64,000 nt of DNA. It comes from Listeria immobilis (GTDB taxonomy: Bacteria > Bacillota > Bacilli > Lactobacillales > Listeriaceae). Of this stretch, positions 35,616 through 46,602 are shown piece after piece. The DNA lies in the NCBI RefSeq assembly GCF_014322765.1, contig NZ_JAASTZ010000003.1:149793-213792 (forward strand). Direction: 5' to 3'. The position numbers and the translations under genes were made by a program. Every line of letters starts with the position of its first letter. The first letter of the stretch is position 1. The notes below the pieces were generated by a model. It saw only the letters and a list, made by a program, of their open reading frames with translations, did not search any database and had not been told where the DNA came from.

Positions 35616-36407
35616 TTATTTCTTTAAAAATGCACCTTTTCCGAAAAACTCAATGACTTGAGGCATTACTTGATATAAGCGTGTGGCAATATTCATTACG
35701 AACGGCAAGTTAATTTCTCGACGTTTTGTTCCCATAATTTGCACTGTTTTGCGTGCTACTTTTTCAGGTTTTAATACGAGTTTTCCTACCGTTTCTAAAT
35801 AGTTACCCGATTTATCCGCAACATCAAAAAAATTCGTCGCGATTGGTCCCGGGTTGATTGTTGTAACGTTGATTTTATGAGGGCTCAATTCTAAACGAAG
35901 TGCATTGGAGAATCCTAAAACTGCATATTTTGTTGCTGAATAAACGGTTGATTTTGGTGTTGCAATTTTAGCAGCTTGAGACGCAATATTAATAATATGC
36001 CCAGACTTACGCGCTTGCATTTTTGGCAAAAGTAATTGCGTTAATTGAATTAATCCAAGAACATTTGTGTCAAACATTTTTTCAACTGTTTCAAATGGAA
36101 TATCTACTGCATTTTCAAATAAACCAAATCCCGCACAGTTTACTAGCACATCCACATTATAAGCTTGATTTACTTTTTCACTTACTTGTTTTATTTGTTC
36201 AAAATCGGTCATATCTAACGTAAAATATTCAGCATTAACTGCAAAATTCGTGGTAACTTCCTTTTGCAAATGGATTAATTTTTCTGTGCTTCTCGCTGTA
36301 ATAATAACATTTGCTCCTGAAGCGGCAATTTGTCTTGTAATTTCTGCACCAAGTCCACTAGAAGCCCCTGTAATTAATACGGTTTTATTCTTTAAAAAAG
36401 CATTCAT
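35616..36407 (-). CDS. Short-chain dehydrogenase/reductase
   Basis: 263 residues, classical SDR: nucleotide-binding TGASSGLGAEI near residue 12, NCAGFG near 89, catalytic Ser in NIASQAAK and YSATKYAVLG (Tyr-x3-Lys) near 155. Charge pattern after the first motif (ARSTEK) suggests NADP. The C-terminal hydrophobic stretch resembles DltE/YqjQ-type SDRs. ATG after AGGAG; it begins four bases after rnz ends, so the two are co-transcribed. Substrate unknown. Confidence 0.88.
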   Translation of the reverse strand: MNAFLKNKTVLITGASSGLGAEITRQIAASGANVIITARSTEKLIHLQKEVTTNFAVNAEYFTLDMTDFEQIKQVSEKVNQAYNVDVLVNCAGFGLFENAVDIPFETVEKMFDTNVLGLIQLTQLLLPKMQARKSGHIINIASQAAKIATPKSTVYSATKYAVLGFSNALRLELSPHKINVTTINPGPIATNFFDVADKSGNYLETVGKLVLKPEKVARKTVQIMGTKRREINLPFVMNIATRLYQVMPQVIEFFGKGAFLKK

Positions 36408-36411
36408 TTTA

Positions 36412-37332
36412 TCACTCTCCTATTTGGAAAACAGCTAAGTCGTAGGCTATCTCCGTATTTTCAAAAACAGATTTTGCTTCTATTAATAGTGACTTGCTTG
36501 CTTCACGGTCATATCTGGAGCTAATATGAGTGAGAATTAATTTTTTAACGCCTGCTTTTTTTGCAAGTTCTGCTGCTTGAATAGTTGTAGAATGCATATA
36601 TTCTGCGGCCATCTTCCCTTTATCGCCTTCAAATGTCGCCTCATGAACAAGTATATCAGCGTCTTTAGCTAAGGCTAATTCGTTTGCTGTTTCTCTTGTA
36701 TCGCCAAAAATACTAATAATTTTCCCTTTTTGCGGTTCACCAATATAATTATTGCCATCAATTTCTCGTCCATCAGGCAGTGTGACTACTTCGCCATTTT
36801 TTAATTTTTGGAAAATCGGACCTGCTTCTACCCCATCAGCTTTTAATTTGGCTGCATTCAGAGCGCCTTGCTTATCTTTTTCAACAATACGGTAGCCAAA
36901 ACTAGTCAGCCCATGATCTAATTCATCAGCAGTAATACAAAACATCTTATCTTCAAAAATAATTCCTGGCTCAATCTCTTCAAAAATAATTTTATATGTC
37001 AATCTTGTACCACTTAATTTTAGTGATGTTTCTACGTAAGCTTTAATTCCTACTGGTCCATAAATGGTTAAATCAGTATCGCCACCTTGAAATGAGCGAC
37101 TGCTAAGTAAGCCTGGCAAACCAAAAATATGGTCACCATGCATATGAGTAATAAAGATACATTCTAATTTGCTTAATTTTATTTGGCTTCGTAAAATTTG
37201 ATGTTGAGTCGCTTCCCCACAGTCAAATAACCAAATTGCATTTCGTTCATTTAGCATTGATAGTGCAATGGATGTGACGTTACGGCCTCGTGACGGTACG
37301 CCTGCTCCAGTTCCTAAAAAAACAAGTTCCAT
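36412..37332 (-). CDS. rnz: Ribonuclease Z
   Basis: 306 residues, metallo-beta-lactamase fold endonuclease that trims tRNA 3' ends. Zinc motif THMHGDHIFGLPG (HxHxDH) near residue 61, FGDTRETAN with a metal Asp near 208, HEATFEGDK and the late His in LTHISSRYD. The flexible exosite arm lies at about 150-200. ATG after GGGAAAGGAC. Upstream gene of the rnz-SDR pair, divergent from zwf. Confidence 0.95.
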   Translation of the reverse strand: MELVFLGTGAGVPSRGRNVTSIALSMLNERNAIWLFDCGEATQHQILRSQIKLSKLECIFITHMHGDHIFGLPGLLSSRSFQGGDTDLTIYGPVGIKAYVETSLKLSGTRLTYKIIFEEIEPGIIFEDKMFCITADELDHGLTSFGYRIVEKDKQGALNAAKLKADGVEAGPIFQKLKNGEVVTLPDGREIDGNNYIGEPQKGKIISIFGDTRETANELALAKDADILVHEATFEGDKGKMAAEYMHSTTIQAAELAKKAGVKKLILTHISSRYDREASKSLLIEAKSVFENTEIAYDLAVFQIGE

Positions 37333-37467
37333 TTTCGTTCCAGTCCTTTCCCAGTTCGTGTCTTATTTTATCATATTCTTAAAGGAACAGGAAATAAACA
37401 TTTTTCTAGTAAAACCCTTATAATTCAGAAATAACTGTCAAATTAAAAAAATAATCAGTTCAAACAG

Positions 37468-37496
37468 TTGCACAAATGCTTCTTTATAGATAAAAT
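37468..37496 (+). promoter_or_regulatory. zwf promoter
   Basis: -35 TTGCAC at 37468-37473, 17-base spacer, -10 TAAAAT at 37491-37496. It gives a leader of about 130 bases. Confidence 0.75.
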
Positions 37497-37506
37497 AGTA
37501 TGGACT

Positions 37507-37548
37507 AATGAGGAAATTTAATAGCTCATTTATTAAAGGCCTTTTTTT
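37507..37548 (+). other. Structured start of the zwf leader
   Basis: TTTAATA at 37517-37523 pairs with TATTAAA at 37531-37537. The loop CTCATT at 37525-37530 is complementary to AATGAG at 37507-37512, a pseudoknot-like or mutually exclusive arrangement. A run of seven T follows at 37542-37548. Function unknown; a weak attenuator is possible. The gap 37333-37633 otherwise holds only the zwf promoter. Confidence 0.4.
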
Positions 37549-37633
37549 ATGGGGTTCTTTTTCAAACTAGGAGAATAGATTCTAGTAGCTAATTTTTGCC
37601 ATTAAAGAGAACAAGAAAGAGGGTAAATGACGT

Positions 37634-39109
37634 ATGACAGATGAGTTAGAACAAAAAGCATTGATTACTATTTTTGGCGGTACGGGAGATTTGGCAAATC
37701 GCAAACTTTACCCTTCGCTATATCATCTATTTAGTAAGGGCTCCCTAGGCGATAATTTTGCTGTCATTGGAACAGCTCGTCGTGAATGGAGTAATGAATT
37801 CTTCCGTGATAAAGTGAAAGAATCAATTAAAGACATTGATGGTTCTGAAAAAAATGCAGATGCTTTTGCTTCTCATTTCTACTATCAATCTCATGACGTT
37901 ACTAATAAAGATTCCTACGTAAAACTTAAAGATTTATCGGATGAATTAGATGCAAAATATGAGCTAGATGGTAATCGTTTATTCTATCTTGCTATGGCGC
38001 CAAATTTCTTTGGAACAATTGCAAACCGTATCAAATCTGAGGGCTTTGTTGATACAAAAGGCTTCCATCGTTTAATCATCGAAAAACCATTTGGTCATGA
38101 TTTAGCGAGTGCAGAAGAATTAAATAGTTCGCTTCGTCAAGCTTTTAATGAAGATGAAATTTATCGTATTGATCATTACTTGGGTAAAGAAATGATTCAA
38201 AATATCTCGGTCATTCGATTTGCTAATTCGATTATTGAGTCGCTATGGAATAATCGTTACATTGATAATATCCAAGTGAGTTTAACAGAAGTACTTGGTG
38301 TGGAAGATCGCGGTCGTTACTACGATGAAAGTGGCGCTCTTCGCGATATGGTTCAAAATCATATTCTTCAAATTGTCTCATTGTTAGCAATGGAACCACC
38401 AATTAACTTAACTACACGTGAAATTCGCCATGAAAAAGTACGTGCGCTTCGTTCATTACGTGTTTTTGAAGGGAAAGAAGTACATCAAAACTTTATCCGT
38501 GGTCAGTATGGTCCTGGTGAAGTAAATGGCAAAGAATTAAAAGGTTATCGTCAAGAAGATAATGTTGATCCACATTCGAATACCGAAACCTTTGTTGCTG
38601 CTAAACTTGAAATTGATAACTTCCGCTGGGCTGGCGTTCCATTTTATATTCGTACCGGAAAACGTCTTGCTAAAAAAACAACACAAATTGCGATTCAATT
38701 CAAAGATGTCCCGCTTAATTTATTTGGACAACAACAATCCCTCGGTGGAAATGTTCTTGTTATTCATATTCAACCTGATGAAGGTATTACACTTCACTTA
38801 AATGTAAAAGAACCTGGTCAAGGAATGGTGACTATGCCTGTGAATTTAAATTATATTCACTCTTCGCCGGACGGTATGAATACACCAGAAGCATACGAAA
38901 AGCTCATTTTAGATTGTTTACGCGGAGACGCTACATACTTCTCTCATTGGGATGAAGTTTCACTATCTTGGAACTTTATTGACCGTGTAGCAGATGTTTG
39001 GACAAATACAAAAGATCATTTCCCTAACTATAAATCCGGCTCATTTGGACCAAAAGAAGCAGATGACTTGATTCAACGTGACGGATTTCAGTGGTTCCCA
39101 ATTGATTAA
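37634..39109 (+). CDS. zwf: Glucose-6-phosphate 1-dehydrogenase
   Basis: First enzyme of the oxidative pentose phosphate pathway: glucose-6-phosphate plus NADP to 6-phosphogluconolactone plus NADPH. It is 491 residues with the Rossmann motif FGGTGDLANRKLYPSLY near residue 14, the substrate motif RIDHYLGKEMIQN near 175 with its catalytic His further on, and YIRTGKRL near 335. ATG after GAGGG. It is a single gene with its own promoter and terminator. Confidence 0.96.
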   Translation: MTDELEQKALITIFGGTGDLANRKLYPSLYHLFSKGSLGDNFAVIGTARREWSNEFFRDKVKESIKDIDGSEKNADAFASHFYYQSHDVTNKDSYVKLKDLSDELDAKYELDGNRLFYLAMAPNFFGTIANRIKSEGFVDTKGFHRLIIEKPFGHDLASAEELNSSLRQAFNEDEIYRIDHYLGKEMIQNISVIRFANSIIESLWNNRYIDNIQVSLTEVLGVEDRGRYYDESGALRDMVQNHILQIVSLLAMEPPINLTTREIRHEKVRALRSLRVFEGKEVHQNFIRGQYGPGEVNGKELKGYRQEDNVDPHSNTETFVAAKLEIDNFRWAGVPFYIRTGKRLAKKTTQIAIQFKDVPLNLFGQQQSLGGNVLVIHIQPDEGITLHLNVKEPGQGMVTMPVNLNYIHSSPDGMNTPEAYEKLILDCLRGDATYFSHWDEVSLSWNFIDRVADVWTNTKDHFPNYKSGSFGPKEADDLIQRDGFQWFPID

Positions 39110-39112
39110 TTT

Positions 39113-39155
39113 AAAAACCAGAAATAGGACTAATTCTCCTACTTCTGGTTTTTTT
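39113..39155 (+). terminator. Terminator after zwf
   Basis: AAAAACCAGAAATAGGA at 39113-39129 pairs with TCCTACTTCTGGTTTTT at 39137-39153 (one mismatch) and a T run follows. Confidence 0.9.
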
Positions 39156-39222
39156 GTATGCTTGCAAAAGCCCTTTAACATGTTAGAATAGAGTTAATCA
39201 ACTAGTTAAAGGAGCTCATATA

Positions 39223-39657
39223 ATGGCTGAAAATATTGATGATTATTTAGAAAAAGGCATGTATGGGGCAAAAGAAATCAATCCAGCTGAGAAGAAAAAG
39301 TATTTGGGAACATTTCGTGAACGCGTATTAGTTGCACTTACGAAAGAAGAAGTTTTATCGCAACAATTGCTTCCTGAACTAGAAAAAGCAATACTTGAAA
39401 CTCCCGATTCCAAACTTCTCTTAAATGGATTATTACATTATAATTCCATGCGACCATACATTAAACTTGCAGAAAAATGCCAACATGAATTTTCTATTGT
39501 TAGCCGTTTAGAGGGCGAAACAGAGATTTATCTTGTTCTTGCTTGCCAAAAAGAAGTTAACAAAGAAGATATTCATTTATATAAAGAAGAATCCCCAGTG
39601 GAAACCGAAGAAGAACCTCTTTCGCTCCTTGAAAAAGTGCGGAAGTTATTCAATTAA
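39223..39657 (+). CDS. YueI-like protein (DUF1694)
   Basis: 144 residues, soluble. The N-terminal MYGAKEINPAEKKKYLGTFRERV followed by a helix-strand domain is typical of the DUF1694/YueI family of Firmicutes, of unknown function with a ribosomal-L7Ae-like fold predicted for the family. The acidic tail (EESPVETEEEP) precedes a short amphipathic end. ATG after AAAGGAG. It is followed 32 bases later by a 45-residue membrane peptide gene. Confidence 0.82.
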   Translation: MAENIDDYLEKGMYGAKEINPAEKKKYLGTFRERVLVALTKEEVLSQQLLPELEKAILETPDSKLLLNGLLHYNSMRPYIKLAEKCQHEFSIVSRLEGETEIYLVLACQKEVNKEDIHLYKEESPVETEEEPLSLLEKVRKLFN

Positions 39658-39689
39658 GTTTCTCGCTTATTTATTTAGGAGGTTAATTT

Positions 39690-39827
39690 ATGCTACATGT
39701 TATTACACTGTCACTTGCCATATTGATGTCTTTACAAACGATTTATTTCTTTATTCGTAAAAACATCAACATGGGCGTAATGTTCTTGCTTATCACTGCT
39801 GCACTTCTTTTACTTAGTACTATTTAA
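39690..39827 (+). CDS. Small two-helix membrane protein, 45 residues
   Basis: ATG at 39690, seven bases after a full AGGAGG, opens a 45-codon frame ending TAA at 39827. It has two hydrophobic segments (about 3-19 and 28-45) joined by a short basic loop RKNIN. It follows the YueI-like gene in the same direction, probably co-transcribed. Its end overlaps the convergent DUF6884-like gene by 18 bases. The strong ribosome site and clean two-helix pattern argue that it is real. Function unknown. Confidence 0.7.
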   Translation: MLHVITLSLAILMSLQTIYFFIRKNINMGVMFLLITAALLLLSTI

Positions 39828-40295
39828 TGGAATTCCTGTCTCCACTGCTTGTTTTAACTTTTGCTGCATTATTCCAATTCCTGTTGAACCCGAAAGTGGG
39901 AACTCAAAAACTTGCTTATTATCCGTAATCGCTGCTAATAACCCTCTGAACTTTTCCCCGCCCAACATTGGGATTTGTTCAGTAGGGTCTATTTGTAGTC
40001 CTTGCCACATCTTCCTTAGATCTGCTAGCTGTATAGTATCCTGACCCACACCTCTACTTGTAAAACGGACATCGTAAGTTTCCTGAACCATATCTGTCGG
40101 TCTAAGAAAACCATATTTAGGAGATAGAATTAAATAGTTTTCTGCAAATTTTTCCGCATATGCTTTACTTAAACGATGAAATGTTCCCGTATACGCTTCG
40201 CTAGCTTTAACGGCTCCGATATTTGGAAATTTATCCCATATTTTTGGTTTACCTGACGCAATTATTATTAGCTCTTGCTTATTGGAAATTCCCAT
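39810..40295 (-). CDS. DUF6884-like protein
   Basis: 161 residues, soluble. The start ELIIIASGKPKIWDK with GAVKASEAYTGTFHRLSKAYAEKF and LILSPKYGFLRPTD matches the DUF6884 pattern (a core xxxxSCGKKK followed by Tyr/Phe-rich motifs), related to the YaaA-like superfamily. Function unknown. Its start lies within the end of the GNAT gene (28-base overlap), so the two are translated together. Confidence 0.72.
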   Translation of the reverse strand: MGISNKQELIIIASGKPKIWDKFPNIGAVKASEAYTGTFHRLSKAYAEKFAENYLILSPKYGFLRPTDMVQETYDVRFTSRGVGQDTIQLADLRKMWQGLQIDPTEQIPMLGGEKFRGLLAAITDNKQVFEFPLSGSTGIGIMQQKLKQAVETGIPLNSTK

Positions 40296-40798
40296 GTCAT
40301 CACTCTTCCTTGTCGCTCAAAAACATCCTTTTCTTCTATATGTATTAATTGATTGTGTTTTAGTACTCGAATAGAAGCTTCGTTGTTATCATAGCAACGT
40401 GCAAAAATACGGTGAATTACTGGCTGTTTTTCTAACCATGTAATCATTCCAATTAATGCTTCTTTCATATAACCTTTATTTTGGTAATCTGGTACAATAC
40501 TGTAGCCAATTTCAATTTCCCCAGTTTCATCAGGAGTTCCTTGACCACCAATTTCTCCGATAATTTTATTTTCTTCTTTAAGTACAACAAGTCTCGTCCA
40601 TTTAATCATTCGATCGTCTTTTTTTACATTTTCTAAAACATATGGCAGGTAAAAAAAGAATTCAATTCCTGGCCAGTCTTTGGAAACATGGTAACCACTT
40701 GCCTTTTCTAAATTTTCCGTCCCTTTAATCGTTGCTTGAATCATCTCGAGTGTATAATTAATCAATATTAGTCTTTCTGTCTCTATAATGTCCACCAC
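40268..40798 (-). CDS. GNAT family N-acetyltransferase
   Basis: 176 residues, RimJ/RimL-like. ETERLILINYTLEMI at the N-terminus, IGEIGGQGTPDETGEIEIGYSIVPDYQNKGYMKEAL (acetyl-CoA-binding segment) near 85-120 and ARCYDNNEASIRVLKHNQL near 140. The acceptor is unknown. The start is GTG with a weak ribosome site. It overlaps the DUF6884-like gene. Confidence 0.82.
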   Translation of the reverse strand: MVDIIETERLILINYTLEMIQATIKGTENLEKASGYHVSKDWPGIEFFFYLPYVLENVKKDDRMIKWTRLVVLKEENKIIGEIGGQGTPDETGEIEIGYSIVPDYQNKGYMKEALIGMITWLEKQPVIHRIFARCYDNNEASIRVLKHNQLIHIEEKDVFERQGRVMTWEFPISKS

Positions 40799-41044
40799 TA
40801 AACCCGGCTTTCCTACTAATTTATTACTTTCAATTTAGCAGAATTATGTATGTTTGCGCAACTATTGTGTCATTTATTATTTAAAAATTAAAAATAAAAC
40901 TATTCTGACTATATGATTGACCTTTATTTTTTGAATGCGCTTCCATTTAAGTTATACTTTAAATATAAGACCAGGTACTAATTTCACTTCCAAGTTTAAG
41001 TTGCTTGAATTGTGCAAACTAACGGAAAACTTTCAAAATAACAA

Positions 41045-41073
41045 TTGACAATCGCTTACCAACCGTTTATATT
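41045..41073 (+). promoter_or_regulatory. Promoter of the ilv-leu operon
   Basis: -35 TTGACA (perfect) at 41045-41050, 17-base spacer, -10 TATATT at 41068-41073. A CodY-box-like AACTTTCAAAATAAC at 41028-41042 (about 10 of 15 matches) abuts the -35. Upstream, 40799-41027 shows no further gene or structure. Confidence 0.8.
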
Positions 41074-41167
41074 TAGTAATAACATAACATTTCTTGATAT
41101 TCATTGTTTTCAAAAATGTGCGACTAATCGAAAATCTAAAACCATTTAATGAAGGGGATAATGACTT

Positions 41168-41209
41168 ATGAAAACGACTAAATCTGTCATTACAATTTTA
41201 TTACTCTAG
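41168..41209 (+). CDS. ilv-leu leader peptide MKTTKSVITILLL
   Basis: ATG at 41168 after GAAGGGG encodes 13 residues ending TAG. Six of the last seven residues are Val, Ile or Leu codons (VITILLL). The frame stops just before a set of competing hairpins. This is the control peptide of a ribosome-mediated attenuator: stalling for Ile, Leu or Val would free downstream RNA to form the antiterminator. Confidence 0.85.
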   Translation: MKTTKSVITILLL

Positions 41210-41316
41210 AAGGGCTTTGAACACTGTAGCAATTTACAGTAGTTTGAGTCCTGTTTACATTAAATGGGATTCTTGCAAAGCATCCCATTGTTTTCATCAT
41301 TGGGATGCTTTTTCTT
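41210..41316 (+). promoter_or_regulatory. Ribosome-mediated attenuator of ilv-leu (Rli60-like leader)
   Basis: Three competing structures follow the leader peptide. A pause-type hairpin ACTGTA/TACAGT lies at 41222-41240. The antiterminator pairs ATGGGAT (41264-41270) with ATCCCAT (41282-41288). The terminator pairs 41277-41287 with 41301-41311 and ends in a T run to 41316. In L. monocytogenes the equivalent leader is known as Rli60. Confidence 0.88.
41277..41316 (+). terminator. Attenuator terminator upstream of ilvD
   Basis: AAAGCATCCCA at 41277-41287 pairs perfectly with TGGGATGCTTT at 41301-41311, followed by T-rich sequence. Its left arm overlaps the antiterminator. Confidence 0.9.
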
Positions 41317-41459
41317 TAGCCAGATTTCGAATTCTCAAGCAAAAAACAGCTATCAAGTGAGCAATTACTATCTACTATACTTTAATGCCACGCTATTTTG
41401 TGAATTCTAAAAATTCAGCGTCGGCAAATAATTCTTAATTAGAAATGGGGTAAAGTCAT

Positions 41460-43154
41460 ATGCGTAGTGACAAAATAAAAAAAGGTGTCGACCAAGCACC
41501 AGCAAGAAGTTTGCTGCATGCTACAGGTCAAATTAAAAGTCCAGGTGATATGGATAAACCATTTATCGCGATTTGTAATTCTTATATTGATATTGTTCCT
41601 GGCCATGTTCACTTGCGAGAGCTTGCTGATGTCGCGAAGGAAGCAATTAGAGAAGCTGGCGGTATCCCGTTTGAATTTAATACGATTGGTGTAGACGATG
41701 GTATTGCAATGGGACATATTGGAATGCGTTACTCCCTACCCTCTCGTGAAGTTATTGCAGATGCAGCTGAAACAGTAATTAATGCGCACTGGTTTGATGG
41801 TGTCTTTTATATTCCAAACTGCGACAAAATTACTCCTGGTATGCTGCTTGCTTCGGTTCGTACTAACGTTCCTGCCATTTTCTGTTCAGGTGGTCCAATG
41901 AAAGCTGGATTATCTGCTCATGGGAAAGCCTTAACACTTTCTTCTGTTTTTGAAGCAGTTGGCGCATTTAAAGATGGTAGCATGTCTCAAGAAGATTTTC
42001 TGGATATGGAAGCAAATGCCTGTCCAACATGTGGATCATGTGCTGGAATGTTTACAGCTAACTCAATGAACTGTTTAATGGAAATTCTTGGAATGGCGGT
42101 TCCTGGAAACGGTACTACACTTGCTGTTTCTGATGCTCGTCGCGATCTTATTCGACAATCCGCTTTCCACTTAATGGATTTAGTAAAAAAAGATATTCGA
42201 CCTCGTGACATCATAACAAAAGATGCGATTGACGATGCTTTTGCACTAGATATGGCAATGGGCGGATCTACCAATACTGTTTTACATACACTCGCACTTG
42301 CAAATGAAGCCGGTATTGAAGACTATGATTTGGAACGGATCAATGATATTGCTAAGCGTGTTCCTTATCTTTCTAAAATTGCCCCTTCTTCTTCTTACTC
42401 TATGCATGATGTTCATGAAGCTGGTGGTGTTTCCGCTATTGTCAAAGAACTTGTTGACCTAGGTGGAGCAATCCATCCCGACCGAATCACAGTTACCGGA
42501 AAAACCATTCGTGAAAACGTAGCAGATGCAAAAATTAATAATACCGATGTCATTCACCCAAAAGAAAATCCGTATAGTCCTGTTGGTGGACTTTCGATGT
42601 TATTTGGAAATATCGCACCCAAAGGAGCCGCGATTAAAGTTGGTGGTGTTGATCCTTCTGTTAAAGTTTTTAAAGGAGAGGCTATCTGTTTTAGTTCCCA
42701 TGATGAAGCGGTAGAAGCAATTGATAATCATACTGTACGTGAAGGACATGTTGTTGTTATTCGTTATGAAGGTCCTAAAGGCGGTCCTGGAATGCCAGAA
42801 ATGCTTGCACCAACGAGTAGTATTGTTGGGCGTGGTCTTGGAAAAGATGTAGCGCTTATAACAGACGGTCGCTTTTCTGGAGCTACTCGCGGAATCGCAG
42901 TTGGTCATATTTCTCCTGAAGCAGCAGCGGGTGGTCCTATTGCACTTGTACATGATGGTGATATTATCACTATTGACTTACCAAACAGAACTTTAAACGT
43001 AGAAGTTTCTGATGAAGTTTTAGAAGCGAGAAGAAAAGAGTTACCTAAATTTAAAGCTAAAGTAAAAACTGGTTACCTTGCAAGATATACAGCATTAGTA
43101 ACAAGCGCTCATACAGGTGGTATCTTGCAAATCCCAGAAGATTTAATCGACTAA
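41460..43154 (+). CDS. ilvD: Dihydroxy-acid dehydratase
   Basis: Dehydrates 2,3-dihydroxy-isovalerate and -methylvalerate, the third step of Val/Ile synthesis. It is 564 residues; Fe-S ligands in [13 protein letters not shown] and [16 protein letters not shown], the substrate motif [10 protein letters not shown] and [14 protein letters not shown] near the C-terminus are intact. ATG at 41460 after AAATGGGG. It is the first gene of ilvDBNC-leuABCD-ilvA and lies 140 bases after the attenuator. Confidence 0.97.
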   Translation: MRSDKIKKGVDQAPARSLLHATGQIKSPGDMDKPFIAICNSYIDIVPGHVHLRELADVAKEAIREAGGIPFEFNTIGVDDGIAMGHIGMRYSLPSREVIADAAETVINAHWFDGVFYIPNCDKITPGMLLASVRTNVPAIFCSGGPMKAGLSAHGKALTLSSVFEAVGAFKDGSMSQEDFLDMEANACPTCGSCAGMFTANSMNCLMEILGMAVPGNGTTLAVSDARRDLIRQSAFHLMDLVKKDIRPRDIITKDAIDDAFALDMAMGGSTNTVLHTLALANEAGIEDYDLERINDIAKRVPYLSKIAPSSSYSMHDVHEAGGVSAIVKELVDLGGAIHPDRITVTGKTIRENVADAKINNTDVIHPKENPYSPVGGLSMLFGNIAPKGAAIKVGGVDPSVKVFKGEAICFSSHDEAVEAIDNHTVREGHVVVIRYEGPKGGPGMPEMLAPTSSIVGRGLGKDVALITDGRFSGATRGIAVGHISPEAAAGGPIALVHDGDIITIDLPNRTLNVEVSDEVLEARRKELPKFKAKVKTGYLARYTALVTSAHTGGILQIPEDLID

Positions 43155-43171
43155 AAAACGAGGTGATAAGC

Positions 43172-44893
43172 GTGATTGATACGACAAAGAACAATGAAAA
43201 AACAACAGAAAAGACTAGTAAAAGTGGCGCAGAACTATTAATTGATGCCTTAAAGAAGCAGCGTGTCGAAATGATTTTTGGTTATCCTGGTGGCGCGGTT
43301 TTGCCTCTATATGATGCCTTTTATGATTGCGATATTCCACATATTCTAACAAGACATGAACAAGGAGCCATCCATGCAGCTGAGGGATATGCTCGAGTAA
43401 CTGGAAAGCCAGGCGTAGTTGTTGTTACTAGTGGTCCAGGTGCTACTAACGTTTTAACAGGGATTGCAGACGCGATGAGCGATTCGATTCCACTTGTTAT
43501 TTTTACAGGTCAAGTTCATACTCCTGGAATTGGAAAAGACGCTTTTCAAGAAGCTGATATGATTGGTTTAACTATCCCTATTACTAAATACAATTATCAA
43601 GTACGTGATGTTCGTGATTTGCCAAAAATTGTTAATGAAGCTTTTCATATTGCTAATACTGGTCGTAAGGGTCCCGTGGTCGTTGATATTCCAAAAGATA
43701 TGGGAATTATTCAAACCGATACAGTTTATCCGGACACAATTGATTTGCCGGGTTATCAACCAACGTATTCACCGAACCCACTTCAACTTGAAAAATTGAT
43801 GCAAGCTTTATCTGCTGCGAATAAACCACTTATTTTAGCTGGAGCTGGCGTCAATCATTCCCGCGCAACAGCGGAACTTTTAGAATTTGCTGAACGCTAT
43901 CAAATTCCAATTGTAAACACACTGCTCGGTCTTGGAAGTTTCCCACAAAATCATGATTTATTTTTAGGAATGGGTGGAATGCATGGCTCTTATGCAGCTA
44001 ATATGGCATTAACCGACTGCGACTTGCTAATCAATTTTGGTTCAAGATTTGACGATCGTCTAGCTAGTGCACCTAAAGAGTTCGCACCTAAAGCAACTAT
44101 CGCCCATATTGATATTGATCCAGCAGAAATCGGAAAAATCATTGAAACACAAATACCCATTGTGGCTGATATTAACGAAACCATTACGCAACTATTGCAA
44201 ATGGAACTACCTGTTCATCCTGACACTTCTCATTGGTACAAATTAAATATGACACGTAAAAACCGCCATCCGTTTCATTTTGATAAAACGAAAAAAGCGG
44301 AGATTAAGCCGCAACGTGTGATTGAACTTATTGGCGAAATTACACAAGGTGAAGCGCTTGTTTCTACAGATGTTGGTCAACACCAAATGTGGGCTGCACA
44401 GTTCTATCCATTTCAATTTGACCATCAAATTATTACTAGTGGCGGTCTTGGAACAATGGGCTTTGGTTTTCCAGCAGCAGTTGGCGCACAGCTTGCTTTC
44501 CCAGAAAAAACAGTTGTAGCCATTGTTGGTGATGGTGGTTTTCAAATGACCAATCAAGAGCTAGCAATTTTAAATGATTATCAAATCAATGTAAAAACAG
44601 TCATTATCAATAACGGCTCGCTTGGGATGGTTCGGCAGTGGCAAGAAAAATTCCACGGTGAAAGATATTCCCACTCCATTTTCTCGAGCCAACCAGATTT
44701 TGTGAAACTTTCAGAAGCATACGGTGTCAAGGGAGTTCGGCTTACCAATCCAGAAACGCTAGAAAAAGATTTAAGAAAAGCTTTTTCTCATCCCGGTCCG
44801 ATTGTCATTGATGTCCATGTTGCAAAAGACGAACTAGTACTTCCAATGGTTCCAAGCGGTAAACCAAATCACCAAATGGAAGGGGTGGAATAA
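43172..44893 (+). CDS. ilvB: Acetolactate synthase, large (catalytic) subunit
   Basis: TPP- and FAD-dependent acetohydroxyacid synthase joining two pyruvates, or pyruvate with 2-ketobutyrate. It is 573 residues from GTG 43172 (GAGGTG six bases upstream; GTG 43163 overlaps that site). Catalytic Glu in [22 protein letters not shown] near residue 65 and TPP motif [17 protein letters not shown] with NNGSLGMV near 455-485. It is distinct from the catabolic AlsS at 61480: it has its regulatory subunit directly downstream. Confidence 0.96.
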   Translation: MIDTTKNNEKTTEKTSKSGAELLIDALKKQRVEMIFGYPGGAVLPLYDAFYDCDIPHILTRHEQGAIHAAEGYARVTGKPGVVVVTSGPGATNVLTGIADAMSDSIPLVIFTGQVHTPGIGKDAFQEADMIGLTIPITKYNYQVRDVRDLPKIVNEAFHIANTGRKGPVVVDIPKDMGIIQTDTVYPDTIDLPGYQPTYSPNPLQLEKLMQALSAANKPLILAGAGVNHSRATAELLEFAERYQIPIVNTLLGLGSFPQNHDLFLGMGGMHGSYAANMALTDCDLLINFGSRFDDRLASAPKEFAPKATIAHIDIDPAEIGKIIETQIPIVADINETITQLLQMELPVHPDTSHWYKLNMTRKNRHPFHFDKTKKAEIKPQRVIELIGEITQGEALVSTDVGQHQMWAAQFYPFQFDHQIITSGGLGTMGFGFPAAVGAQLAFPEKTVVAIVGDGGFQMTNQELAILNDYQINVKTVIINNGSLGMVRQWQEKFHGERYSHSIFSSQPDFVKLSEAYGVKGVRLTNPETLEKDLRKAFSHPGPIVIDVHVAKDELVLPMVPSGKPNHQMEGVE

Positions 44894-46446
<1,553 letters not shown>

Positions 46447-46458
46447 TACTTAAGACGA

Positions 46459-46539
46459 TTGCTAGGTAAGAATCCTTGCCTAGCAACCGTTTATTCCATT
46501 TCATTATGAGTTTAAGAAAGAAATATTTCTTTCCTAAAC
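46459..46539 (+). other. Tandem hairpins between ilvC and leuA
   Basis: TTGCTAGGTAAG at 46459-46470 pairs with CTTGCCTAGCAA at 46475-46486 (one wobble, 4-base loop). GTTTAAGAAAGAAA at 46510-46523 pairs with TTTCTTTCCTAAAC at 46526-46539 (one mismatch). No T run follows the first. In B. subtilis the ilv-leu mRNA is processed here and a stem-loop protects ilvC mRNA; a like role is inferred. Confidence 0.7.
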
Positions 46540-46602
46540 TGATACTGAAAGCAGGAAAAATCCAAGCTTCCCTATCTAATATAAAACAAGAGGTGAAATC
46601 GA

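Noticed and set aside
42600..42953. Open frames antisense to ilvD, leuC and other ilv-leu genes
   Set aside because: No ribosome sites, composition of the complementary strand of real genes, and no family features.
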